A model generated the notes under the pieces. The model saw nothing but the letters and a program-made list of their open reading frames with translations, had not been told where the DNA came from and did no database searches. This document shows positions 25,381-34,503 of a DNA stretch of 64,000 nucleotides, piece by piece. The position numbers were made by a program, and so were the translations under genes. Every line of letters starts with the position of its first letter. The first letter of the stretch is position 1. The DNA is from Actinomyces sp. Marseille-P3109 (GTDB taxonomy: Bacteria; Actinomycetota; Actinomycetes; Actinomycetales; Actinomycetaceae). The stretch lies in the NCBI RefSeq assembly GCF_900323545.1, contig NZ_OOHN01000008.1, forward strand, positions 1,293,144 to 1,357,143, in the 5' to 3' direction.

Positions 25381-27207
25381 ATGGGCGAGGATTCACCTGT
25401 GAGCATGCAGTCCTCTTCCGGCGAGCCGCACCCACCGTCGCCCTCAGTACCGCACTCCGCCAGTCAGCCGCCGGTTTCGGCGGGCTCAGGGCCGCGCGGG
25501 TCCGCTGGCGCGCACAGTGCGGCACCGTTCTCCATCCCCGGGGTCCGGATCACCTCGGTCCTGGGACGTGGGGGCTTCGCCACGGTCTATGCCGGCGTGC
25601 AGGACTCCCTGGAACGTCCGGTCGCCGTCAAGGTCGACTCCCGTCCTCTGGATGATCCGCGCAATGAGCGGCGATTCATGCGCGAGGTACAGGCGGCCTC
25701 CCGGATCTCGGGGCACCCCCACGTGGTGTCCCTGGTCGACACCGGCAAGCTGCTCGACCAGCGTCCCTACCTGGTCATGGAGCTGTGCGCAGGAGGCAGC
25801 CTGTACGACCTCGTCTCACGCGGCCCGACCCCCGCCTCGGACGCCGTGGCGCTGGCGGAGGCGGCGGCCTCGGCACTGGGAGCGGCCCACGCGGCCGGTG
25901 TCATGCACCGGGACGTCAAACCCGCCAACATCCTTCTGGACTCCTACGGCTCGCCGCGCCTGTCTGACTTCGGCATCGCCTCCGTCCAACGTGCGGGACA
26001 GGACCCCACGGTCACCCTGGAGTGCCTCACCCCCGACTTCGCTGCGCCAGAGGCCTTCATGCTGGCCAGTCCCGGTCCGGAGGGCGACGTGTGGTCCATG
26101 GGTGCGGTGCTCTTCGCTCTTCTGACGGGTCGCGGCCCCAGACGCGGTCCCGACGGCGTGCAGCGCAGCCTGCCGGCGATCGTCCGTTCCCTCGACGAGC
26201 CCTTGAACCTCAGCGACCCGAACGTTCCCGAGATCCTGCTGCCGCTGCTGAGCAAGGCCATGGCTCCAGAACCACGGGACCGCTACCGCAACGGCGCCGA
26301 GCTCACCGGCGCCCTGGAACAGGTTCGTGAGCAGCTGGGGACCGGCAACCTGGCCATCGGCGGCCCGGTGACCTCCTTGCAGCTGGTCGAGGCAGGTCTG
26401 GTGCCGCTGTCCAACCGCGGCGTCTCAGCCCGGTCGGCCGGGTCGGCGAGCCCGGGCAGCCCAGACGGCCCGCCCAGTGGGTACCTGTCCGGCGCCTCCA
26501 GCGCACTGTCCGGATCATCGGCCGATTCAGCCCGCTCGGCGCAGTCCGCGCCGTCGGCGGTCTCCGGCTACCTGGAGCGCTACGACCAGTCGCCGATGCC
26601 GATGTCGTCACCCGATTCGCTGAACGCCTCACCGAGCGGATCGGTACAGGTGGGCGCCGGCCAGTCTCTCAGACTCACTACCCGCGAGCGTCGCCAGATC
26701 AGTCTGCGTGCCGGGGCTGTGGGCGCGATCGTCGGCCTCGTCATCGGGCTGGGCGCAGGCTGGATAGCAGGGGCATGGCTGGCTCCCGCCCTCACCACGG
26801 CCAGAGCGGGCTCATCCACCGGAACGTCGGCCCAGTCCTCACCGTCGGGTCAGGACGTCGCCTCCACCCCACCGCACCCGGTGGGAACCTGCCTGGCCGG
26901 CACCACCTCCGTGTCAGGGCAGACCACCGCCAGGAAGGTGGACTGCAGTGAGCCCCACTCCTGGGAGGTCTACCAGGTGGGGACCCTGGCGGAGAGCACT
27001 TCTGGCTCCAGCGATGACGACTTGGCCTCCGACCCCAACGTACAGGCGACCTGCACCTCGCAGGCGGCGCAGCAGTACGGGGCGGCGAACCCGAGCACAT
27101 CGGTGCTGGGCCCCGGCGAGGCCGGCTGGAGCGCCGGGGAGCGGGGCTTCTCCTGCATCGCCTCGGACCTCAAGGGCGGGCAGCGCACCAGCTCGTACGC
27201 CAGCTAG
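25381..27207 (+). CDS. transmembrane Ser/Thr protein kinase with septum-formation-like sensor
   Basis: A 608-residue Hanks-type kinase. Residues 52-320 are the kinase domain: glycine loop GRGGFATV (62-69), Lys84, HRDVKPANI (176-184), DFG 196-198 and APE 222-224. A Ser/Pro/Gly-rich linker (about 345-430) leads to one membrane helix (about 444-470). The extracellular domain (about 495-605) has spaced cysteines in GTCLAG, KVDCSEPHSWEVYQ, VQATCTS and RGFSCIA, which resembles the septum-formation domain rather than PASTA repeats. It may sense a wall or septal signal. ATG 25381 follows no strong Shine-Dalgarno; ATG 25405 is an alternative. Confidence 0.88.
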   Translation: MGEDSPVSMQSSSGEPHPPSPSVPHSASQPPVSAGSGPRGSAGAHSAAPFSIPGVRITSVLGRGGFATVYAGVQDSLERPVAVKVDSRPLDDPRNERRFMREVQAASRISGHPHVVSLVDTGKLLDQRPYLVMELCAGGSLYDLVSRGPTPASDAVALAEAAASALGAAHAAGVMHRDVKPANILLDSYGSPRLSDFGIASVQRAGQDPTVTLECLTPDFAAPEAFMLASPGPEGDVWSMGAVLFALLTGRGPRRGPDGVQRSLPAIVRSLDEPLNLSDPNVPEILLPLLSKAMAPEPRDRYRNGAELTGALEQVREQLGTGNLAIGGPVTSLQLVEAGLVPLSNRGVSARSAGSASPGSPDGPPSGYLSGASSALSGSSADSARSAQSAPSAVSGYLERYDQSPMPMSSPDSLNASPSGSVQVGAGQSLRLTTRERRQISLRAGAVGAIVGLVIGLGAGWIAGAWLAPALTTARAGSSTGTSAQSSPSGQDVASTPPHPVGTCLAGTTSVSGQTTARKVDCSEPHSWEVYQVGTLAESTSGSSDDDLASDPNVQATCTSQAAQQYGAANPSTSVLGPGEAGWSAGERGFSCIASDLKGGQRTSSYAS

Positions 27208-27243
27208 AGGCCGGGGCCGCCCACGCTGCGGGGCCGGGCGCGA

Positions 27244-27272
27244 ACGGTGACGTCATCGTGGCGTCACACCGT
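27244..27272. terminator. imperfect hairpin between convergent genes
   Basis: ACGGTGACG (27244-27252) pairs with CGTCAC-A-CCGT (27262-27272) around a short loop, with one bulged A. It lies between the convergent kinase gene and the minus-strand gene ending at 27293, so it may serve as a weak bidirectional terminator. Confidence 0.35.
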
Positions 27273-27292
27273 GACGTGAGACGTGAGCGACA

Positions 27293-28204
27293 TCACTGCG
27301 GGGGGCGGCGCAGTCCCCTCCCGAACCAGCGCATCGCCCGGGGCGCCTTGATCTCGGAGGACCTCATGGCGCCAGGGACGTCGTCGGCGTCAATGGCACC
27401 CAGGAGCACGTCCTCGACGACCTGGTCCATGGAGGCCAGGAGGAGTCCCGCCGATGCCTCCTCCCCGGGCTGCCCGTTGGTGAAGTGACGGGCGGTGATC
27501 GTCCCGGACAGTCCGGACTCGATGCCGACGTCGGTCGCCAGGTCGGCGGTCATGAGGATCGCGCCGGCTCGCGATAGGCGGGAGAGCTGAGCGGCCAGCT
27601 CGGCGGCCTCTGCGGGCTCGGAGTCGGATCCTCCGAGGAGCTCGGCGACATCCCAGTCCGCGTGGGCCGAGACGAACTGCTTGACCGCGAAGGCACCGCT
27701 GGAGGAGGGCACCACGGTGCAGTCCAGGTCCATGAGCGAGCACATCCCTGCCAGAGCGTCGGCCCGGTTCAGTGGCGTCATGACAACGGCGACCTTGACC
27801 GCCTTGGGTGCCTGCTCCTCGGACTCGCCGGGGCTGAAGGAGCTCAGCGAGTCTGCCGCGGCCGCGATCTCCGCCTCCTGGGAGTCAGTGAGCCGGACGG
27901 CTTCGTCTGAGGGCTCTTCCCCGCCGTTGAGGGGGTGGTAGGTGTTGTGGGGGACGTCGTCGGGGTCGATCACCGCGGGCGTCGTCTCGTCCTGTCCGGT
28001 GACCGGGACGGTCGAGGAATCCGCCGCATCCGCTGAGGCCCGCCCGTGATGAGGGCCTTCCGGCGCCTCGAGGCTGTCGACTGCCGAGAGGTCATCAGGG
28101 ATATCGACGTCGTCCATGAGGGCGGCGAACTCGGCATCCAGGTCGCGCTGGTGGTCCTGGCTGTCGTCGCCGTTCTCGCCGGGCTGGTGGTTGTGGTCCA
28201 TCAC
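27293..28204 (-). CDS. unknown cytosolic protein coupled to hisB
   Basis: I do not recognise this 303-residue protein. The first ~135 residues are acidic, Asp/Glu/Ser-rich and probably disordered. The C-terminal ~165 residues look folded: [20 protein letters not shown], then [20 protein letters not shown] and [19 protein letters not shown]. There is no signal peptide or membrane helix. Translation begins at GTG 28204 or ATG 28201, overlapping the hisB stop (GTGATG over TGA), so it is translationally coupled to hisB. That coupling suggests a conserved partner of the histidine operon, but no role can be assigned. Confidence 0.7.
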   Translation of the reverse strand: MMDHNHQPGENGDDSQDHQRDLDAEFAALMDDVDIPDDLSAVDSLEAPEGPHHGRASADAADSSTVPVTGQDETTPAVIDPDDVPHNTYHPLNGGEEPSDEAVRLTDSQEAEIAAAADSLSSFSPGESEEQAPKAVKVAVVMTPLNRADALAGMCSLMDLDCTVVPSSSGAFAVKQFVSAHADWDVAELLGGSDSEPAEAAELAAQLSRLSRAGAILMTADLATDVGIESGLSGTITARHFTNGQPGEEASAGLLLASMDQVVEDVLLGAIDADDVPGAMRSSEIKAPRAMRWFGRGLRRPPQ

Positions 28205-28800
28205 AGGCTTCCCTTCGTGGACGGGATGGTCTCGACGCGGGGGTCGTCCTCCACGGCGGCGCGCAGGGCACGAGCCAGGGCCTTGAACTCGGCCTCGGCG
28301 ATGTGGTGGGGGTCGCGTCCGGACAGGACGCGCACATGCAGGCAGATGCCGGCGTGGTAGGCGACGGCCTCCAGGACGTGGCGCACCATTGAGCCGGTGA
28401 AGTGCCCGCCGATGAGGTGGTGGACGAAGGCCTCCGACTCGCCCTCATGCACCAGGTAAGGGCGCCCGGAGATGTCGACGACGACGTGGGCCAGGGCCTC
28501 GTCCAGGGGGACGCTGGCCTCGCCGAAGCGGCGGATACCGCGCTTGTCCCCCAGTGCCACGCACAGGGCCTGTCCGATGCAGATGGCGGTGTCCTCCACC
28601 GTGTGGTGCACATCGATGTCGGTGTCGCCCGTGGCGCGCACCGTCAGGTCGATGAGTGAGTGGCGCCCCAGGGCGGTGAGCATGTGGTCGTAGAAGGGGA
28701 CGGTGGTGGAGATGTCGGTCTGGCCGGTGCCGTCGAGGTTGATCTCGACGACGACGCTGGACTCGCTCGTGGTTCGCTCGATACGCGCGGTGCGGCTCAT
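28201..28800 (-). CDS. hisB: imidazoleglycerol-phosphate dehydratase
   Basis: A 199-residue monofunctional dehydratase. Metal-ligand motifs [10 protein letters not shown] and [14 protein letters not shown] are both present, as are [17 protein letters not shown] and the terminal PSTKG. The enzyme binds manganese and removes water from imidazole glycerol phosphate in histidine synthesis. It is 112 bases after hisC on the same strand and overlaps the following unknown gene, giving a hisC-hisB-orf operon. Confidence 0.97.
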   Translation of the reverse strand: MSRTARIERTTSESSVVVEINLDGTGQTDISTTVPFYDHMLTALGRHSLIDLTVRATGDTDIDVHHTVEDTAICIGQALCVALGDKRGIRRFGEASVPLDEALAHVVVDISGRPYLVHEGESEAFVHHLIGGHFTGSMVRHVLEAVAYHAGICLHVRVLSGRDPHHIAEAEFKALARALRAAVEDDPRVETIPSTKGSL

Positions 28801-28912
28801 GTGTGCTTCCTCAGCATCGTGTGTTCGTGCTTTTCAGCGGTACTGGTTCTCAGGTATCCCAACCGGTAGCAACCCTACCGGCCCGGAGCGCCGTCCGCGC
28901 CAGGCGCCGGCC

Positions 28913-30055
28913 TCATCTCCCGGTGGCTGCGGCCAGGGCGCCGCGCAGTCGGCCCATCTCCTCGGGTGTGCCGATGCTGGCCCGCAGGAACCCCTCGGGG
29001 CCGACGACCCGGATGAGGACCCCGGCGTCAAGCAGACCCTGCCAGACGGCGTCGCGGTCCGGGAACGGGCCGAACAGGACGAAGTTGGCGTCCGACTCGT
29101 GCGCGGTCAGTCCCTGGTCGCGCAGCCAGGTCACCAGGGCGTCGCGCTCGTCGCGTAGGGAGGCGACCTGAGCCATGAGCTCGTCGCGGTGGGACAGGGC
29201 CGCCAGAGCGGCGGCCTGGGTGACCGTGGACAGGTGGTAGGGCAGGCGCACGACGCGCAGGGCGTCGACCAGGGCGCGGTGGGCGGCCAGGTAGCCCAGC
29301 CGCAGGCCGGCGGCCCCGAAGGCCTTGGACATGGTGCGGGTGACGGCCAGGTGCGGGTTGTCCTCACCCAACAGCTCCAGGGCACTGGGCACGCCGGGAC
29401 GGCGAAACTCGGCGTAGGCCTCGTCGATGACGACGACGCAGTCGCTGGCCCGGGCCGATGAGCCGATCTCGGCTCCGAGCAGGGGGCCGTGGCCTCGGGC
29501 CGCCTCAAGGATCCGGCTGACGTCCTCCAGCGGCAGGGCTGCTCCGGTGGGGTTGTTGGGGCTGGCCAGGATGACGACGGCCGGCCGCAGGTCCTCGATC
29601 TCCGCGGCCGCGGCCTCGATGTCGAGCGTGAAGTCGTCACGGCGCGGGCGTGCGACGTAGTCGGTCAGGGTGTTGCGAGCATACTCGGGGTACATCGAGT
29701 ACGTGGGTGTGAAGGTCAGGCAGGTGCGTCCGGGACCGCCGAAGGCCTGCAGGACATGGAGCATGACCTCGTTGGAGCCGTTGGCCGCCCAGATCTGCTC
29801 AGGGGGCAGGCACACTGCGGACTCCGCCTCGAGGTAGTCCGCGAGCGCTGCCCGCAGCCGTGGGAAGTCGCGCTCCGGGTAGCGGTTGAGGCCCTGGGCG
29901 GCCTGGGCCACGGCAGCGGCGATCGACTCGACGACGGCCGTCGAGGGCGGGTAGGGATTCTCGTTGACGTTCAGCCGCACGGGGACGTCGATCTCCGGGG
30001 CGCCGTAGGGCGCCTCGCCCTCCAGGTCAGGTCTCAGGGGCAGGTTCGCGCTCAC
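28913..30055 (-). CDS. hisC: histidinol-phosphate aminotransferase
   Basis: A 380-residue fold-type I PLP enzyme. LNVNENPYPPS near the start is typical of HisC. ASPNNPTGAALP carries the Asn that contacts PLP, VVIDEAYAEFR the Asp, and RTMSKAFGAAGLRLGY the Schiff-base Lys; FLRASIGTPEEM holds the substrate-binding Arg. GTG 30055 (VSANLPLRPDL) is preferred to the GTG at 30118 because it gives the standard length, though neither has a strong Shine-Dalgarno. It begins the hisC-hisB operon. Confidence 0.93.
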   Translation of the reverse strand: MSANLPLRPDLEGEAPYGAPEIDVPVRLNVNENPYPPSTAVVESIAAAVAQAAQGLNRYPERDFPRLRAALADYLEAESAVCLPPEQIWAANGSNEVMLHVLQAFGGPGRTCLTFTPTYSMYPEYARNTLTDYVARPRRDDFTLDIEAAAAEIEDLRPAVVILASPNNPTGAALPLEDVSRILEAARGHGPLLGAEIGSSARASDCVVVIDEAYAEFRRPGVPSALELLGEDNPHLAVTRTMSKAFGAAGLRLGYLAAHRALVDALRVVRLPYHLSTVTQAAALAALSHRDELMAQVASLRDERDALVTWLRDQGLTAHESDANFVLFGPFPDRDAVWQGLLDAGVLIRVVGPEGFLRASIGTPEEMGRLRGALAAATGR

Positions 30056-30143
30056 GGGTCGGAGTCTACGGCCCCGTCTCCAGGCATGGTCGGGATCCGT
30101 CACCAGACGGGACACCACTGGAAGGCGGGAACCGCTCAGATCA

Positions 30144-32054
30144 TCAGTGCGGTTCGCTGGTCAGCATGATCTCCTGGAAGTCGAGGCGGTCCAGGGCGTG
30201 CTCCAGGGAGTCGGCCGAGTACAGGCCCTCGTCGCCCGCGTCCAGGAGGGCCTCGCGCTGAGCCCGGATCATGTCCAGGGCGTGTTCTCGCACCGGGGCG
30301 AGCTCGTCGTGCCGCCAGGTGGGGTCGGTCCAGGCCCGGGCCACAGCGGCCGGGGAGAGAAGGACATCGCTCCTCTCGCGTCGAAGCAGGATGTGCTGTT
30401 CTGGCGTAGGACTGAGGTTATCACCGCTCTGAGCGGGGCTCGGGGACTTATCCATCTCCGCCGTCGCTCCGGAGGTGGGAGGGTCCCCGGGTGCGGTACT
30501 GACGACGTCGTGGACGCTGCGGCTGGGAAGCTCCTGGTCCTCGGTCACGGCGTCCCGGGCGGCGTTGACCAGCAGCGAGACGACGGCTGTCTTCTCCTCG
30601 TCGTCGGCGGGACCGGCCATCGCGGGCCTGACGACACGCACCAGCGCCGGAAGTGTCAGGCCCTGGATCGTCAGCGAGCCGGCGGCCACGAGCATGGCCA
30701 CCATGAGGAGGAAGGGGCGGTGAGGCGCCGTGGTCGGCAGTGTCTGGGCCGCTGCCAGGGTGACGGCGCCGCGCATGCCCGCCCAGACGATGACGGCCCC
30801 CTCACGGGAGCGCAGAGGTTTGGCCGCGAAGTAGTCCAGGTCAGCGCCTCGGCGTCGGACCCGACTGGAGAGCCTGCGGGCGCGCCGCGCAATGCTCTCG
30901 TGACTGGGCTCGCGCCGGAGCTTGCGCTGGACCCGGGAGAGGCGGCGTCGATCCCAGGGGACCTGGGGCATCTCGGCCTCACCGCGTACGATGGCCGAGC
31001 AGCGGTTCTGGAACTGGTGGATGGCCTCCTCGTTCTCCTCCCAGTGGACGGCCCACCTGGCGGTTCGGTGGCTGAGGAGCTTGAGCATCGGCGCAACGAC
31101 GAGAGCCCGGATGACAACGGTGACAAGCCCGGCGATGACGGCGACTGCCACCGCTCGTCGAACCCCGAGGTCCGAGTTGTCCACCCTCTCCACGACGCCG
31201 AAGAACTCCAGCCCCATCACCAGGAAGATGAGTCCCTCCAGGGTGAGCTCCGCGGTGTGCCAGTTGGTGCGTGAGGCCACCCGGTGGGCCGGAGGCAGCA
31301 TCCGGGGGCCGCGGTGACCGGTGATGAGCCCGGCGACGACGGCGGCCACCAGGCCCGACCCGTGCATGTGCTCGGCCGGGATCGCCGCGAGGAAGGGAAC
31401 GGTGAAGGACAGGACCGTGTCCACGGTGGGGTCGGTGACGTGGGAGCGGATCCGCAGGCTCACCTCGCCGACGAGCCACCCCACACCCAGGGCGACGAGA
31501 ACCGCCAGGGCGAAACCGCCCAGCACGCCTCCGACGCTGGCCTTGCCCGAGGTGGCCGCCGAGACGGCCGAAGACAGGATCACCAGGGCGGTGGCGTCGT
31601 TGAGCAGCCCCTCTCCCTCCAGGACGGTGATGATGCGCTGTGAGACTCCCAGCCGGCGGGCGATGGAGATGGCCACGGCGTCGGTGGGGCTGAGGATCGC
31701 CCCCATGGCGATCGCCCATGCCAGGGAGAGCCCAGGCACCAGGAGGGTGAGCACCGCACCGATGACCGCAGCGGACAGGGCCACCAGCAGGATGGCCAGC
31801 ACCGCCACCGGGACGAGCTCTCGACGGAAGTTGATGGTGGAGATGCTCACCGCCGTCGAGTACAGCAGCGGGGGCAGGATGCCTTCGAGGACCACCTGGG
31901 GATCCAGCTCGACCGCCGGGATGAAGGGCAGGAAACCGACCACAGTGCCGCCCACCAGAAGGATCAGCGCCGGAGCGACACCGATACGGTCACTGAGCTG
32001 GGAGGCCGCCGCGATGGCCAAAATGCCCAGGACGGCGATGATGAGGAGGTCCAT
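30144..32054 (-). CDS. CPA1-family Na+/H+ antiporter
   Basis: A 636-residue cation:proton antiporter. About twelve helices occupy residues 1-470, with the ion-site motif GAILSPTDAVAI (about 138-149) and GEGLLNDATALVIL (about 167-180) typical of NhaP/CPA1 exchangers. A charged loop (about 340-405) interrupts the helices, and a ~150-residue cytosolic tail follows. It exports Na+ or K+ in exchange for protons. It is 88 bases upstream of hisC on the same strand but functionally unrelated. Length is within the family's range. Confidence 0.9.
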   Translation of the reverse strand: MDLLIIAVLGILAIAAASQLSDRIGVAPALILLVGGTVVGFLPFIPAVELDPQVVLEGILPPLLYSTAVSISTINFRRELVPVAVLAILLVALSAAVIGAVLTLLVPGLSLAWAIAMGAILSPTDAVAISIARRLGVSQRIITVLEGEGLLNDATALVILSSAVSAATSGKASVGGVLGGFALAVLVALGVGWLVGEVSLRIRSHVTDPTVDTVLSFTVPFLAAIPAEHMHGSGLVAAVVAGLITGHRGPRMLPPAHRVASRTNWHTAELTLEGLIFLVMGLEFFGVVERVDNSDLGVRRAVAVAVIAGLVTVVIRALVVAPMLKLLSHRTARWAVHWEENEEAIHQFQNRCSAIVRGEAEMPQVPWDRRRLSRVQRKLRREPSHESIARRARRLSSRVRRRGADLDYFAAKPLRSREGAVIVWAGMRGAVTLAAAQTLPTTAPHRPFLLMVAMLVAAGSLTIQGLTLPALVRVVRPAMAGPADDEEKTAVVSLLVNAARDAVTEDQELPSRSVHDVVSTAPGDPPTSGATAEMDKSPSPAQSGDNLSPTPEQHILLRRERSDVLLSPAAVARAWTDPTWRHDELAPVREHALDMIRAQREALLDAGDEGLYSADSLEHALDRLDFQEIMLTSEPH

Positions 32055-32109
32055 GGGCCAAGGGTAACCAAGGCCTGACCGCTTGGATCACCCGCGTTAC
32101 CGTGGGCCC

Positions 32110-34461
32110 ATGGCGATCACAGGCACTGAGCACTCCGAGCATCTCGGTTCCCCCGTTCGTGAGCGTGCCGAGGCCGTCCTGCGCGAGCTCGTGGGCCGGA
32201 GCGATGCGCGTCTGCGCGAGGACCAGTGGCAGGCGATCAAGGCTCTCGTCGTGGACCGTCGCCGGGCCCTGGTGGTCCAGCGCACGGGATGGGGCAAGTC
32301 AGCCGTGTACTTCGTGGCGACTGTGCTGCTGCGTGAGGGTTGGGGCGGCTGGCAGCCGGGTGCCCCGCAGCCCTCCCCCGATGCGGGTGACAGGCTCGGC
32401 AACACCGGTGCGAGCGTCATCATCTCACCGCTTCTGGCCTTGATGCGGGACCAGATCGCCGCCGCCGAGCGCGCCGGGATCCGGGCCGTCACCATGAACT
32501 CGGCCAATGTCACCCAGTGGGATGAGATCGAGGCCCAGGTGCGCGCCGGTGAGGTGGATGTCCTTCTGGTGTCTCCCGAACGGCTCAACAACCCGACCTT
32601 CCGGGACGAGGTCCTGCCGCACCTGGCCGACAGCGCCGGACTGGTCGTCGTCGATGAGGCCCACTGCATCTCGGACTGGGGGCACGACTTCCGCCCGGAC
32701 TACCGGCGCATTCGCACCCTCTTGTCCGGACTGCCGACGCACACCCCGGTCCTGGCGACGACGGCGACCGCCAATGCCCGGGTGAGTGCCGACGTCGCCG
32801 AGCAGCTCGGGGCTCACCCGGCCGGGAGCGGCGACCTGGGAGTCCTGGTCCTGCGCGGTCCCCTGGAACGCAGCTCCCTTCACCTGGGGGTCAAGGCCCT
32901 GCCGGACGCCGCCACCCGCCTGGCCTGGCTGACCGCTTACCTCAGGAGCGCCCCCGGCAGCGGCATCGTCTACTGCCTGACCGTCTCGGCGGCGCTGGAG
33001 GTCGCCGAGTACCTGCTCGGGACCGGCGTGGAGGTGGCCGCCTACACGGGGCGGACGGACGCCGCCGAGCGGGAGAGTCTGGAGGAGGATCTCAAGGCCA
33101 ACCGGGTCAGGGCGCTGGTGGCCACCTCGGCCCTGGGGATGGGCTTCGACAAGCCGGACCTGGCCTTCGTGGTGCACGTGGGCGCACCGTCCTCACCCGT
33201 GAGCTACTACCAGCAGGTGGGGCGTGCCGGTCGAGGCGTGGACCGGGCCGAGGTGGTTCTGCTCCCGGGTGCTGAGGACCGCGCCATCTGGGAGTGGTTC
33301 GGATCGCAGGGCTTCCCTCCCGAGGCGGAGGTCCGTGCGGTCCTGGAGGGGCTGGAGGAGCAACGGGCCGCGGGAGCCGGACCGATGTCGACGGCGGCGC
33401 TGGAGACGGTCACGTCGTTGCGGCGCAACCGGTTGGAGTCCATGCTCAAGGTCCTTGACGTCGACGGCGCCGTCCGCCGGGTTCGTGGCGGCTGGGAGTC
33501 CACCGGCGAGCCCTGGTCCTACGACGCCGAGCGCTATGCACGAGTGGATGCCGCCCGTCGGAGGGAGCAGGAGGCGATGGTTTCCTATGAGCGGCTCGGG
33601 CAAGTGCCCGACTCCTCGGGGGCGCCCCCGCCCTGTCGGATGGCGTTCCTGAGATCCTGCCTCGACGATCCGCACCTTCGGCAGGGATGGCGCTGCGGGG
33701 CCTGCGACCTGTGCGGAGGCCTGGTCCTGCCCGAGGCTCCCGGTGTGGAGCAGGTCGGTGCCGCTCACCATGCGCTCAGCCGCGCCGGGGTCGAGTTGCG
33801 GCCGCGCCGTCAGTGGCCCACCGGGATGGATCGTCTGGGACTGGGACGGTACAAGGGTCGTATCGGTGCCGACGAGCAGGCGGGGACCGGGTTGGCCGTG
33901 GGTCGTCTGGACGGGCTGGGCGCCGCTGGCGCGCTGCGGGAGCTGGTGGCCTCCGGTCAGGACGGTGAGGTTCCCGACTCCTTGAGAGCGCTGGTGCTGG
34001 AGGTGGTGGACCGGCTCGGAGAGACCATCCGAGACGGCAGGCGGTCCGACACCGACTCCCAGGCCGGCTCTGAACCCGGCTCCGGAGCCGCCGAAGGCGC
34101 CGGCGCCCCGGAGCGGCGCATCGCCGTCGTCATCGTGGACTCCCGTGCTCGGCCCCGTCTGGTCCGCCAGCTGGGTCGCGCCGTGGCGAACCGGCTCGGG
34201 GCCAGGCCGCTGGGGATCGTGGGGCTCACCAGCATGGAGCTGCCACGCCACGACGTGGGGTCGGCGTTCCGCCTGGCGGAGGTGGCTCGCAGCCTGACGC
34301 TCGAGGCGTGGCAGACGCAGGCGCTCGAGGCTCTGCGCGGCGCCGCGGTGGTCCTGGTGGATGACTGGAGCGATTCCGGCTGGACGCTCACTGTGGCGGC
34401 GTCCCTGCTGCGCCGGGCGGGCGCGGCGTCGGTCCATCCCTTCGTGCTGGCCCAGCGGTAG
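32110..34461 (+). CDS. RecQ-like helicase with phosphoribosyltransferase-like C-terminal domain
   Basis: A 783-residue protein. Two RecA-like domains have Walker A QRTGWGKSA (about residues 57-65), the DEAH box VVVDEAHCISDWGHDFRPDY (about 179-198), and motif VI YYQQVGRAGRGVD. A cysteine cluster (CRMAFLRSC then WRCGACDLCGG) replaces or resembles the RecQ zinc site. The last ~110 residues look like a PRTase fold: RIAVVIVDSRARPRLV and the PRPP-loop-like VVLVDDWSDSGWT (about 747-759). ATP-driven unwinding of DNA is likely; the role of the tail is unknown. ATG 32110 is chosen over an upstream TTG. Confidence 0.85.
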   Translation: MAITGTEHSEHLGSPVRERAEAVLRELVGRSDARLREDQWQAIKALVVDRRRALVVQRTGWGKSAVYFVATVLLREGWGGWQPGAPQPSPDAGDRLGNTGASVIISPLLALMRDQIAAAERAGIRAVTMNSANVTQWDEIEAQVRAGEVDVLLVSPERLNNPTFRDEVLPHLADSAGLVVVDEAHCISDWGHDFRPDYRRIRTLLSGLPTHTPVLATTATANARVSADVAEQLGAHPAGSGDLGVLVLRGPLERSSLHLGVKALPDAATRLAWLTAYLRSAPGSGIVYCLTVSAALEVAEYLLGTGVEVAAYTGRTDAAERESLEEDLKANRVRALVATSALGMGFDKPDLAFVVHVGAPSSPVSYYQQVGRAGRGVDRAEVVLLPGAEDRAIWEWFGSQGFPPEAEVRAVLEGLEEQRAAGAGPMSTAALETVTSLRRNRLESMLKVLDVDGAVRRVRGGWESTGEPWSYDAERYARVDAARRREQEAMVSYERLGQVPDSSGAPPPCRMAFLRSCLDDPHLRQGWRCGACDLCGGLVLPEAPGVEQVGAAHHALSRAGVELRPRRQWPTGMDRLGLGRYKGRIGADEQAGTGLAVGRLDGLGAAGALRELVASGQDGEVPDSLRALVLEVVDRLGETIRDGRRSDTDSQAGSEPGSGAAEGAGAPERRIAVVIVDSRARPRLVRQLGRAVANRLGARPLGIVGLTSMELPRHDVGSAFRLAEVARSLTLEAWQTQALEALRGAAVVLVDDWSDSGWTLTVAASLLRRAGAASVHPFVLAQR

Positions 34462-34503
34462 GGACGGGCGAGTACCCACGGCCCCTCATCCGGCCTCGTC
34501 GCA

